Below, piece after piece: positions 25,401 to 38,492 of a DNA stretch of 64,000 nt. This stretch comes from Cepaea nemoralis (lineage: Eukaryota; Mollusca; Gastropoda; Stylommatophora; Helicidae). The notes beneath the pieces were generated by a model. The model saw nothing but the letters and a program-made list of their open reading frames with translations. It did not search any database and was not told where the DNA came from. Positions within the stretch are counted from its first letter, which is position 1; each line of letters begins with the position of its first letter. The stretch spans positions 310,001-374,000 of the forward strand of contig JACEFZ010018186.1 of assembly GCA_014155875.1 (NCBI GenBank), read 5' to 3'. The position numbers and the translations under genes were made by a program.

Positions 25401-26420
25401 TAGTATTATTATACTTCCCCATTTCCCCCTGATCTCCGCCTGTTACTATTGATGTTAACGCTGCTGCCACCCTTACTGGTTGGTTCTAACAATTTTTACC
25501 GCCATTATCATCATTACCGAAGTGGTGGGGATGTACTGTGCCAGGTCGCAGCAGAGCCCATGACGCTAAAAACAGAAGGAGCAGAACTCTCGATCGGAAA
25601 CTCTGAGATAACTAAGAGACTAGCGCATCACGTCAATTTTGTTGATCAATAGTTACGGCAGTCAGATCATGGATTTCATCAAGGAAACAGCACGTTGAAA
25701 TTGTCTCTAACTTGGAAAGGATACTGACGGGCAGGACAACATTATCATGGCCAATACAGATTGCAGTGGACAACGTAACGAGTTGGGAAGCCCGAAAGAA
25801 TAGACAGAAGGCAACATATCCACACGAGACTGGGGATCTCACAGCAAGGTCAGACCTATTCCTGATAAAGAATGACAGAAGAATGGCGGCATGAATCAGT
25901 AGAGGTCTAGTAGTTTCAACGATCTATTACTCATATCTCACCATCAGAGACACGGTATATGTATGTTATTGATTTTCAAGGATTGTTTGAAAATTACACG
26001 AGAATAATATGATGTGCCGATCTTCAGTCTTTTTGATTGCCGTTGAGTTTTCCTGCTTCGAGATTTGTTGAAAGTGTGTCACACCCTGGACACCTTACCT
26101 GTTAATGATTTATATTGAATTCTGTTGAGACACTTTTCAGCATACTGGAGGTTTTGGAGCCAATTGGTGAGGATGGTGACAGGGGAAACAAACATAGGGA
26201 AACAAAATTCTGGGTAACACCCCCCCCCCCCCCTTTATTTTTTCTCATATGTAAATATGTCAATGACTAGACGGTTGAAGTATTACACATTTGTCACCTA
26301 CACGCCCACATGCAACGCTCTGTAAATACACGCATACGAATACTGAACACACATGACGCATGTAACAACACGAACCAAACAAACGCAATCACTACCCTTT
26401 CTGCTTTGTAAACTAGCATA
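25400..26420 (+). repeat. family A copy interrupted by a probable solo LTR
   Basis: Family A sequence runs to 25,538 ('taccgaagtggtggggatgtactg') and resumes at 26,143 ('tactggaggttttggagccaattgg'), continuing to about 26,395 with the 'cacatgcaacgctctg' block. The interruption is the element at 25,539-26,142. Confidence 0.6.
25539..26142. mobile_element. probable solo LTR (604 bp), 5-bp TSD
   Basis: The insert begins TGCCAGG and ends TTTTCAGCA, so it has the TG...CA ends of an LTR. It is flanked by TACTG at 25,534-25,538 and 26,143-26,147. Comparing with an uninterrupted family A copy (near 8,835) shows the flanks are contiguous there. No ORF of weight lies within. A non-autonomous DNA element is possible, but no terminal inverted repeat beyond TG/CA is visible. 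Confidence 0.55.
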
Positions 26421-26424
26421 CTCC

Positions 26425-26558
26425 TTCATCCCCCCACTTTCCCACCGTACCGATACTGTTGTTTAATGCTGCTGCCTCCCTCACTGATTTGTTTCTAACA
26501 AGATACTGCCTTCGTCATCATTACCGAAGATTGGTGGTGATGGTATTTGAATAACGAA
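26425..26558 (+). repeat. family A copy, left piece (split by the Penelope-like element)
   Basis: Family A runs to 'ggtggtgatggtattt' near 26,550, where PLE sequence starts on the minus strand. The remaining part of the copy is found at 33,080-33,262. About 50 bp present in intact copies is missing at the junction. Confidence 0.55.
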
Positions 26559-26711
26559 GACACAAACAATAGATTGCACGATTTATTGCCTAGCATATTT
26601 AGCTGCATCTCGTCAGGTACATACTGCAGAATTAACACAACGTAAAGTAAATTAACTAGATAAATCCTTCAAGTTGAAATATACACATGTTCGCACAGTA
26701 ATGTCAATTGC

Positions 26712-27536
26712 CTACCACGGTAATTTCAAGCTGACTAACATGTCTTTCTGTTTGCACAATTCCGGCTTGCGTTGAATGATCATTATTGATTCTGCAAACT
26801 TTAACAAGCGAGTATTCTGTGTGTTAAACAACACGCGAAAGGCAATGTCTCTGTTAATCACATGGCCGCTTTCGAGGATGTGCCTTGCGATTGATGACGC
26901 TGGAGGAGGCTTCCGGTGTGTCGGCCCCATTAGGCTCGCATCGCCTGTGTGTCGTATCTTGTCGACCCAGTGAGGTATGTGTTCTGAAACTTTTTTGTTC
27001 AGCTGTCTCTCTGTTCTAGCGATGTAGAAGGCCTGGCAACTACATGTGAATTGGTAAATACAATTGTTTGAGGCGTACAGAGGAACAGGCTCTATCACTA
27101 CTGGTGTGGGAATCGGTGTGGTTTTATACCTAACGACTGGAGTTGCAGCACAGAATGTTCGGCCTACTGCTGCAGTAAGCGGGTCTTGTAGACGTTGCAT
27201 TACGTCATCCCCTCGAAAGGTTAGCTGGATGAATACCTTGAGTTTAGGGACTGTAGTTTCGTCTGGTTTTGGTTTAGGCTGTTGGCAGTGGCGCTTTATA
27301 AATCCTGTGGAGTACCCATTCAGGTTTAAGACATTCTTCAGAATTTCAATTTCCTCTGTCAGTGCGTCCCGGGTGCATATCTTTCTAGCACGGTACAAAT
27401 AGGGTCCGTACGAAGCCCCGTTTGTACTGGACAGGTGTGAAGCTCTGAAAGTTTAGGTATTGGTCAGTCCGTGTCTCTTTGCGGTACACCGATCTTTGAA
27501 TTGTGCAGTCTGCTCTACGTCTCATTAGAATATCTA
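26712..27536 (-). pseudogene. Penelope-like ORF, C-terminal part with GIY-YIG endonuclease
   Basis: From 27,536 the frame reads QRSVYRKETRTDQYLNFQSF, with a stop and frame change near 27,396-27,400, then RARKICTRDAL and a linker. The GIY-YIG domain appears as NCIYQFTCSCQAFYIART followed by RQLNKKVSEHI. The usual YIG is YIA, and the 'GIY' half is CIY. The conserved Arg (ART/R) and the Glu of SEH are present. The C-terminal part with ARHILESGH and a QRKPELC block follows. The stop is at 26,712-26,714. In active elements this domain nicks the target to prime reverse transcription. Confidence 0.85.
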
Positions 27537-27583
27537 TCTCTCTCAATCTCTCTCTCTCTCTCTCAATCTCTCTCTCTCTCTCT

Positions 27584-27625
<42 letters not shown>

Positions 27626-28085
27626 AATCGTGCTTCTCTGTGCCCACCTATGCCATGTGTGACGGGTCGTAGGCCCTTTTCCAATCTTCTCTCTCTCTTT
27701 CTCTCTTTCTCGGTCTCAATCTTTCTCTCTCTCTCTCTCTCTCATTCTCTCTCACTAATCGGGCTCCTCTGTGGACATTACGTATGCCATGTGTGGCGTG
27801 TCGTAGGCTCTCTTCCAATCTCTCTCTCCCCCCTCTCTCTCTCGTTCTCTCTCTCAATCTCTCTCTCATTCAATCTCAACGATTGTGCTTCCCTGCGCCT
27901 ACCTATGCCATGTGTGGCGTGCCGCCCCTATGCCATGTGTGGCGTGTCGTAGGCTCTTTTCCTATCTCTCTCTCTGTCTCTCTATCTCAATCTCTCTCTC
28001 TCTCATTCTCCCTCAACAATCGTGCTTCTCTGTACCTACCTATGCCATGGGTGGAGTGTCGTAGACTTTTTTCTAATCTCTCTCT

Positions 28086-28123
<38 letters not shown>

Positions 28124-28552
28124 CTCTCTCTCTCATTCTCCCTCAACAATCGTGCTTATCTGTGCCTACCTATGCCATGGGTGACGGGTCGTAGGCCCTG
28201 TTCCAATCTTCACTCTCTCTTTCTCTCTTTCTCGGTCTCAATCTCTCTCCTCTCTCTCTCTCTCTCAACAATCGTGCTTCTCTGTGCCTACCTATGCCAT
28301 GTGTGGCGTGTCATAGGCTCTTTTCTAATCTCTCTCTGCCCCCTATCTCTCTCTTTCTCTCTCGCAATCTCTCTCTCATTCAATCTCAACGATCGTGCTT
28401 CTCTGCGCCTACCTATGCCATGTGTGGCGTGTCGTAAGCTCTTTTGCAATCTCTGTCTCTCTCAATCTCTCTCTCTCTCTCATTCTCTCCCAACAATCGT
28501 GCTTCTCTGTGCCTACAGATAGTCATGTGTGGCGTGTCGTAGGCTCTCTTCC

Positions 28553-28599
<47 letters not shown>

Positions 28600-28693
28600 C
28601 TTTCTCAATCTCTCTCTCTCGCTCATTCTCTCTCAACAATAGTGCTTCTCTGTGCCTACCTATGCCAAGTGTGGCGTGTCGTAGACTCTTTTC

Positions 28694-28740
<47 letters not shown>
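27537..28740 (+). repeat. CT satellite, short monomer type (~110-150 bp)
   Basis: About eight units consist of 'caacaatcgtgcttctctgtgcctacctatgccatg' (in parts), 'tgtggcgtgtcgtaggctctt' and a (TC)n tract of variable length. Frames rich in Ser-Leu or Arg-Glu across it are artefacts of the CT repeat. Confidence 0.75.
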
Positions 28741-31400
<2,660 letters not shown>

Positions 31401-31838
31401 CATGTCAACATACACTAGCATTTTGTCTGTTGAAGTGTGTCTATGTAGAACCCGTGTTCCTGCACACCAGTCCACCCAGACCAACAACACAATGGGGCCG
31501 TGGTCAATCTTACACGCCTCCTACCCCGCCCTCTTCTTTCTATGTGTTCACTGTACCGTAACATCCAGCACCGTTATAAAAATACACCTGAGATTTCCGT
31601 AAACATTCACAGGTCCGTACGTGAGGTGAGTATACAGTTTTTTTCTCTACAAACAGTTTTTCTATTAAACATTTTCTTCGACTAACATTCTTTTCAATTA
31701 ACATTTTGTCAATTCTCATTTCCTCTTCATTGCTTCCATTTTTCCATGCATTTGTTCCTCTCGTCCTGTCATCACCTTCTAATGTAGTCACAGGAGTTCT
31801 CCTTGACTGTATGTTGTGTTTGTGAATGTGTTTGTTTG

Positions 31839-31879
31839 CTGATGAAGGCTAACCGCCGCAACGTTCTGTATGTGTCGTA
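31839..31879 (+). ncRNA. hammerhead-ribozyme-like core (degenerate)
   Basis: CTGATGA at 31,839-31,845 is the invariant first core strand. A GGC/GCC stem with loop TAACC follows, and then GCAAC at 31,858-31,862, where the consensus is GAAAC. ACG (31,861-31,863) can pair with CGT (31,876-31,878) as a 3-bp stem III before A at 31,879, the expected cleavage position of a GUA triplet. Helix I pairing is not convincing. Hammerhead motifs are known in Penelope-like element termini, and this one lies in a PLE-type end. With one core base changed it is probably inactive. Confidence 0.4.
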
Positions 31880-31980
31880 ACTCTCTTATGTAAAGCTGCA
31901 CTACTTTGTGTCATTATATATTGTTTAAACTTTCACAGCTTTACCGCAGTTCCACCAAATTTTATGCATTAGAATATCTA

Positions 31981-33077
31981 GGAACGGCAACGCTTCGTTG
32001 TGTTCGTGTTCCATAGATAGAGAGATTTTTTTAATGCGTCATGTTTGTTGTTGCCTGGAACGATGTTGCTTGCAGCTCGTCTGTGGTGATAATTAGCATA
32101 TCTTCCACATACCGACGGTAGAAGACCAAGTTGTTAATGTCTGAGGATCTCTTTTCTTCTAAATGTGCCATGAAGATGTCCGTTAGAATAGGACCAAGAG
32201 GACTCCTCATGGCCACTCCGTCAATTTGGCAGTATGACTTTGTTAGAAAATTGAATTGTGTGTTGGCGGTACACAGTAGTAATAGCCTCTCCAGAATAGA
32301 CGTTGGAATGCCTAGTTTCAGTTGTTTGTCTTTAATGCGCTCCCTTATTATTTTCACAGTCTCCTCTAATGGAACGTTGGTGAATAGGGAGGCTATATCC
32401 ATGGATGCCATGTGTTTGTTATTTATGTCTATAGTATCCAATAGTTCTACCAGTTCGAATGTATTTCTGAGTAATTTTGGATCGAAGGAGTGTCGTACTG
32501 GCTTTAAAATTTCGGCTAGCCATCTTGCCATTCGGTGTTGTGCAGAGTTAACCATGGACAGGATCGGTCTTAGTGGGATGCCGGGCTTGTGAAGTTTGGG
32601 TAGACTGTACATCTGAGGAGTTTGGGAGCCACGTGGTGTGAGCGTTTTAGCAGTGGCCTCACTGATGAGTCCCGCATTCACAAGTGACTGGATCTCTTTC
32701 CTCATTATTGCATCCAGGTCCTCCAACTTGTTTATTTTTTTATCTACCCTGAATTTAGATTCGTCTGATAATATTTCTTCCATTCTTCTCTGGTAGTCTG
32801 ACATGTCCATCAGCACTGCACCGCTCCCTTTGTCAGGTTTCAGTATTACAAGGGTTTTGTTAGCCTTTAACGCTTTTAAAGCAGTAAGGTGTTCGTTGGT
32901 CACCGGACATGTCTGTTTAGAGGGTGTTATGCGATACTGGTGTTCTAAATCTACCAGTTTGGCCTTCAGCCACCCGACCGACTCTGCAGACGTAGGTGAT
33001 AACTTGGGGACTTGATCAAACAACATTTCAAACTGTGCTTGCGAATCAACACGGTTGATGAATGTAGGGGGAGGCAC
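31981..33077 (-). pseudogene. Penelope-like reverse transcriptase
   Basis: The minus strand has LVILKPDKGSGAVLMD, YSLPKLHKPGIPLRPILSM, ASLFTNVPLEETV (first catalytic Asp region: SMDIASLFTN) and MRSPLGPILTDIFMAHLE. The second catalytic motif reads RRYVEDMLII. In most PLEs this is RYVDD, so the second Asp-Asp pair has become Glu-Asp. A frame change follows near 32,031, and the frame resumes as EALPFLDIL at the insert junction. The frame is otherwise open for about 350 codons, so the copy is not very old. Together with the YIA change in the endonuclease it is inactive. Confidence 0.9.
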
Positions 33078-33079
33078 AC

Positions 33080-33262
33080 TGTTGTTTGCTGTTGGTTGTT
33101 TTTATTCTCGTTTACAACAATTTCAAATGTAAGAATGTTTCAATGAATAAAATGTTTTGTAATATTGAGAATATGTCACGTACACGTCCACATGCAACGC
33201 TTTGTAAAAACACGAACAATACACACTGCAAAGATTTTAACACTCAATAAAAGTTTTTTTAA
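33080..33262 (+). repeat. family A copy, right piece
   Basis: Family A resumes at 'gttgtttttattctcgtttacaacaattt' and ends at 'aacactcaataaaag' plus an A/T-rich tail (33,240-33,262). This restores the order of a family A copy broken by the Penelope-like element. Confidence 0.6.
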
Positions 33263-33289
33263 AACAAACCCCCGTAAGCGACTATTATG

Positions 33290-33860
33290 TGGTTCTATCT
33301 GTCCCCTGTGGGAACCATGAGCCCTTCTAAAAAAACCAAAAAAAAAATGTACTAAAGATTTCCTTGGAGAGGAGCAATATAATCACAATCATCAATCAAT
33401 ACAATCACATGGCAATCACTAGAGAAGTCTAAAAACTATTTTTCTAAGCCCTACCCTGTAGGGCACAAATCAACAAATCATGAATGGTACTGATCTCTGG
33501 GTAGTATTGCATATTGTGGAGTACTGTGAGAACTATCCCACCGATGGATAAGGGGGATGAGCAGGAAACCCCTCATACGCTGAACAACGAGGAGATGGTT
33601 GGAAACCTCCCCAACGATGGAAAAGAGAGATGCGACAGTCCCTCTCCTGTGGACAATAGACCCAAGCACGAAGACAACCTGAAGGTGAGCCCGCCCAGGG
33701 GCTCACCGCGAGAAAAAAAAAATCAGAAATCAACAGACGAGCCCTTTTCAGGGCTCGAAGCAAGTTAACAAGTACAGAAGCTAAAAGATGGGCCATTTTC
33801 AGGGCTCACCTCAAGTAAACAAGCACAGACAGTAAATAATGGGCCCTTTCTATGGCTAAG
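33290..33860 (+). repeat. serial hairpins including histone-mRNA-like 3' stem-loops
   Basis: At least five hairpins are spaced 50-250 bp apart: TGGTTC...GAACCA near 33,290; GCCCTAC/GTAGGGC near 33,450; GGTGAGCCC/GGGCTCACC at 33,684-33,707; GAGCCCT-TTTC-AGGGCTC at 33,739-33,756; and an imperfect relative at 33,790-33,807. A broken one is at 33,841. The 33,739 hairpin has the stem/TTTC-loop layout of metazoan replication-dependent histone mRNA ends, with 'caag' downstream. No histone coding sequence is nearby. A tandem repeat of a transposon UTR is the alternative. Confidence 0.5.
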
Positions 33861-34540
33861 TCCAAGAATCACTCAAGCCAAGCAAGAACGGGAACAAAAG
33901 TAAACAAACATCGACCCGACCTCTCAAGGAAACGCAACCCAATAAGGAGGGGGAGGGTGTAAGGCACAAGGACGTGTCCACCACGAGAGCGAGACCGACG
34001 CCCGAGCACAGCAGAGAAACCACTCACAAGGAGGAGGTACAAAGCGGAGCATGCAACTAATAACACAAAATATGTAAATAAATAAATTACGAAATACATA
34101 AACCACATCCCAACTAACACAAAGCGTGAACAACAGTATACCAACTAGGATGCAAATTGATAAAGGAAAACAACAACAAAACCACAAAACAAGTAACCAC
34201 AGCAAAGAAACTGTAAACGCCAGGAATAAAGATAACTAAGAAAACAACCAAACACAACCATGAATAACCAGACAAACAATAGTTACAAGAAATACCAAAA
34301 GCAACTACAACGTTGAATAACAGAAGATAATATATAATATAAAATATAAGATAGCGGATAAAATAGGAAAACGTAGATAGTAGGTACCTAATGTATACCC
34401 CCCCCCCCTTTTCCCCCCGAAAAAAAAACTAATAAAAACAAATAAACAAACATGGTGTAGAGAAAAGTTCATCAAGTGGCAACGGAACAAGCATCGAAGA
34501 TGTCGTCGGCGAAGGACGGATTGGAGAATGATGGAATGGA
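33861..34540. other. A-rich sequence without a recognised feature
   Basis: The plus strand is A-rich and has a C-run at 34,398-34,408. Frames on the minus strand are low-complexity aromatic-rich peptides of no recognisable family. I see no gene here. Confidence 0.4.
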
Positions 34541-34541
34541 G

Positions 34542-34625
34542 CAGAGCTCACCAAACTACGCCCGCTGGCCGGTTCCGGCCCGCGAAGTCCTTTCATCCGG
34601 CCCGCCCATGGTACTCTAACTTGCT
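34542..34625 (+). mobile_element. hAT-like transposon end (fragment)
   Basis: The sequence CAGAGCTCACCAAACTACG followed by GGCCGGTTCCGGCCCGC and 'atccggcccgcc' resembles the 5' end of a widespread group of hAT elements (CAGxGGTxxCCAAACTxCGGCCCGC). No opposite end or transposase is seen nearby, so this is a fragment at best. Confidence 0.35.
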
Positions 34626-34990
34626 TGATATAACGTATGGAACACGAGAGATTGTAATACAATTTAAATTTAAATATTATGTTTAGAATGATAGGAGGTC
34701 TTCACAAGCGAGGAGACCACCTGGCTGCTATTTGTCTTAAATTTAATATTTTCAGTTATAAATTATTGTATCTAGATTTTCTTCTTTATTGTAATGTTTG
34801 CTTATTTCGCGCCATCCCAAGTCCTTCCCTGGCTCGTGGTAGCACCACCTACGCTCTGACGGTACCATGATTTCCATGGCAACACACATAAAAACTCATC
34901 TTTCCCTCCCCCAGATGCGTCCGGCTGTCAACACAAATCCGATGCTCCAGAAATATTGACTTCTTCTTGCCTGTCATCCATTTTATACGT

Positions 34991-35022
<32 letters not shown>
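34991..35022 (+). repeat. poly(G) run
   Basis: About 32 consecutive G residues directly precede the SINE head. Runs like this recur at 6.3, 8.9, 23.0, 26.2, 28.8 and 47.3 kb (as C or G) and often mark repeat junctions; lengths may be unreliable in the assembly. Confidence 0.8.
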
Positions 35023-35024
<2 letters not shown>

Positions 35025-35284
35025 TGCGTGGTCTCGAGGTATGGTGTCCGCCTCGAGTGCTGGAGGTCCCGGGTTCAAGCCCCGGTGATGCTGGGATTTT
35101 CTGTCGTGGAATTCTAGTAATAAAATTTCCCCTGGTCTCTGGGTAGTGAGATTGGACGTCCGTGTGTATTGTTGCGCACGTAAAAAAATCCCTTGGCAGT
35201 TAGAAATCGAAAAAGAGTAGCCTAACGGCGCTGCCCAGGCAAAATTTCGAGTTAAAAATCTACCCAAAGTACTTCAGGATCCTC
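35023..35284 (+). mobile_element. tRNA-derived SINE, third family
   Basis: A tRNA-like head contains TGGTCTCGAGGTATGG in the A-box region and GGGTTCAAGCCCC as a strong B box near 35,070. CCGGG/CCCGG forms a good T-stem. The body contains 'cccctggtctctgggtagtgag', 'gcgctgcccag' and ends 'acccaaagtacttcaggatcctc'. The end recurs at 59,330-59,370, showing it is a family. It abuts the Gypsy LTR at about 35,285. A functional tRNA gene is unlikely because the acceptor and D-arms do not pair. Confidence 0.7.
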
Positions 35285-36540
35285 GCTTGTGCTACGCCCG
35301 ACCTTGGAAGGTGGGAACGCGATCTGATTCACATCATGACACTAATCCAGACATGGCCTAACAAATTTTACCACATTAAAATTCCTACGGAAAGTCTAAA
35401 TAATAAACCCCCACACATTATAATATAATTAATAAGGAAGAACATGTACTCATAGACAACTTATAAAGCATAACATCTACCTTGCTTGCAACCTCTTCTA
35501 AAAAAATCCTCTGTTAATCTCCCAGCGTAATCGTACTATCCGACAATAATTTCTGGGTCACTTATGACTGAGCCCTCGGCTCACCCTCGGTTTACGACAC
35601 CTAAACACAACTTACTTTTGACGTAAAACCCTTCGTAATAATAGCATGTAAAGACGTCGTAATATAATCTCGACCTGTAATTCCTCCATCTTTCCCTTTT
35701 AATTTTAATGTAATAACTTCCCGCCTATTGTCATAATTCTCAATTTGTGCAAACCGCACCTTTCTTATTTCGTGTGAGAATTTACTCCCTTATAACTCTT
35801 AATCTATAACGGTATAACTCTTCAATAAGTCTACTTTACTTACTTATGAGCTCATTTGCTCACCCATTTCTACCTGTGCCTCTAATACTCCACACGCTAT
35901 ATATCCCCAACCATCTTTCAAAGCACCATTATCAATGGCGAATATCAACCCTTATAATTCCGCCTCTTTTACGAGCGGAATTTCTCACATCCCTACTTAA
36001 ACAAACGCAACGATAACCAATTAATAAGGAAATGGCAAAAATATAGTACCAACTCATTGCGTAACACAAATTCAATAATTATAATGACACATTCTCCGAA
36101 AAGCATAATAAAATATGAAATATCAACACATTATACTAGCTACTTAATTCTGCCTCTTTTTTTTAGCAGAACCTCCCACATCCCTATATAAAAGACGCAA
36201 CGATAACCCAAAAGTCTAAACACAGTGCTAATCAATCACAAACTCCAACGCCAACGTGGCAAATTTCATAATGAAATTAACATCTCAAGACAATCAACAG
36301 TTTCTATCTGATTCTGCCTCTTTTACGGACAGAATTCTTCACATCTCTATATAAAAGACGCAACAATAAACCAAACACAAAACAACAATGGCACAAATTA
36401 ATGCCAATCATTGTTTAAATACAACCGCAATTTGCTGTTTCATTATTTTTCTAATTAGAAATGCGAGCATTCCAAAGTAGACAGCCGAGCGTCGACTCAT
36501 CAACCATCTCCACGCAACGCCCTATCTCTATACTTTAACA
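35285..36540 (-). repeat. 3' LTR of the Gypsy element
   Basis: On the minus strand it would begin TGTTAAAGTATAG at 36,540, directly after CCAAGGG, a plausible polypurine tract end. It would end near GGTCGGGCG at 35,285. Within it, three hairpins of one type (35,958-35,980; 36,148-36,171; 36,311-36,335) share the loop CTCTTTTACG-like and are each followed by 'cacatccctatataaaagacgcaacgata', a TATA-bearing block repeated every 165-190 bp. The plus strand is strongly G-poor. Confidence 0.55.
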
Positions 36541-36804
36541 CCCTTGGGATTTTAGGATCCATTTCCTAGTCCTACAAAACATATTCTCTATTCCCTTCTA
36601 TCATCTTACGTTCACTCTCCCTTTTTCTCATTCATTAAACCCATTAGTTACTTGGTAGCAGATCCGCGACGCGTAGTCATAATTCTAAACTACTATTCCA
36701 TACTTCTCGTCTCATTTGCTTCACTTTATATAGTTTTCGCAAAGCCTTCAACATGACCCTACCAAAATTACTATTTATTCCTATTCATAAGAATGTCTGA
36801 TAAT

Positions 36805-38472
36805 TTATCGCTTTATCTTTCTTTTCATGGCTTCTATCCTCTTTTTCTTTAAAACTGCCAGGTTATTACTAAATATTGTATCTTCCGAATCTGTTTTTCC
36901 CTTGCTAGGTTCACTGTCCTTAGAATTATGATGACTGTAGGGCATCTCTTCTTGTACCGTCGTATCGTCAATTAATGTTTCTACCGCACTAGTTTCTACC
37001 TGTCCCAACCCAGGATTATCTATATCTGGTCCTCCTAATTCCAAAGCTAATCTTTCCTTCTCTCTTGTACTCTTTGAACCCTTTCCAACATTGGCATCGA
37101 TTCTTCCCTAGAGGAACGTTCTCTACTCTTTCGTGCTCTCTTTACTTACCTCTTAAATTCCCTCTCAAATCTCTGTTTTATAGCTGTTCTAATATTTCTA
37201 TACGGTGGATTATTTCCTTTTGATACGTCAACTCTACTACTTGATGTACTATAATCTGATGGTAATGTAGTAATCTTTTTGTTAGAGGAATCATAATTTA
37301 GACTGGAGGATATTTGTGATGATTCTTCTGAAGTTTTCTCGCCTACCTCTTCTTCACTGCTCACTAATTTATCTTTTGGGGGAAGGACATAAGTAGTTTG
37401 TGTTTTAAGATTTCCTCTAGGAGTCTTAAGTTCTAACATCCTATTTTCATCTCTACGCAAGTCCTGCACGTGTACTTTAGTGGCATGGCCATTTAGTTGG
37501 TTCTTTATGAAATATGATACGGGCCCCACTCTTGCTAATACGTAATATCCTGCAAACCAATTGTTGTCAAATTTGGATTCTTTGTGATGTTTTTTGTAAC
37601 ATACTCTATCTCCTATGTTAAATTCTTGGACTTTTGTGTTTTTGTCAGCATACTTCTTCTGCCTTACAAATGCTTTCCTAACATTCCTATTCAAATTTAA
37701 ATGTGCCTTGTGCATTTCTTGTAAAATTACCTCCTTAAAATCCTCACCCAGGTCTTTCCTTCTAGGTTACAAAATGTTATCTATTGGTAATACTGGTTCT
37801 CTTTCGTATATCAGATAAAAAGGTGAATATTTTGTACTCTCGTTCACATTAGTTCTGATAGCTCCCAAAGTCTGAGTTAAGTATAAATCCCAATTTCTAT
37901 TATTTTCTTCCGTAATTTTTGCTAATATATTATACATAGTTTTATGCTGCCGTTCAATCTTTGCATTTGCTTTTGTGTTGTGGATAGAGGTTTTTATAGG
38001 ATGGACATGCAATTTTTTCATCAGATCTTCGAACTTTTTAGTTATAAATTCTCTCCCATTGTCAGTTACGATTTACCTGGGGACATCCAAATCTGGGCAG
38101 AAATTCTTGTAAGAAAATAGCTATTACTGAATCGGCAGATTTATCGAGGATTGGGAACACTTCTAGCCATAAACTATAACAATCTACGATATGTAACATG
38201 TAAACATTTCCTGAAATTGTTTTTGGGTGTGGCCCCGAGATATCTAGGCTTATTTTTTTTTGCATGGGATATTGCGGAATGTCTGTCTCTTGTATAGGGC
38301 ATTTAATGGCTTTCATGTTACCAAGTCTGCATTTCTCGCACGCCTCTACGTAATCATATATACTCTCAAACACATTTGGCCAGTAATACTTCAAGGAAAG
38401 AGCATCAAACACCTTGTCTTTTCCCAAATGACCATTTTCGTCATGATACGTTCTTAGTACTTCTAATTCCAT
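36805..38472 (-). pseudogene. Gypsy integrase region
   Basis: 38,472-38,062 gives the N-terminal HHCC zinc domain (H and H in TYHDENGHLG, then CEKCRLG) and the first catalytic Asp in KISLDISGPHP. The second Asp is in HIVDCYSLWLEVF. After a break near 38,022-38,062 the frame resumes with NAKIERQHKTM, holding the catalytic Glu of DD35E. 37,715-37,146 is the C-terminal domain with a FNIGDRVCYKK and ARVGPVSYFIK (GPY/F-like) segment and a long Ser-rich tail. 37,044-36,805 may be a final charged extension. At least four stops or frameshifts separate these pieces. Confidence 0.85.
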
Positions 38473-38492
38473 GTGTCTAGGAATGTTTTATT

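Noticed and set aside
35023..35095. Functional tRNA gene
   Set aside because: The T-arm is good, but acceptor and D-arms do not pair and the sequence continues into a SINE body.
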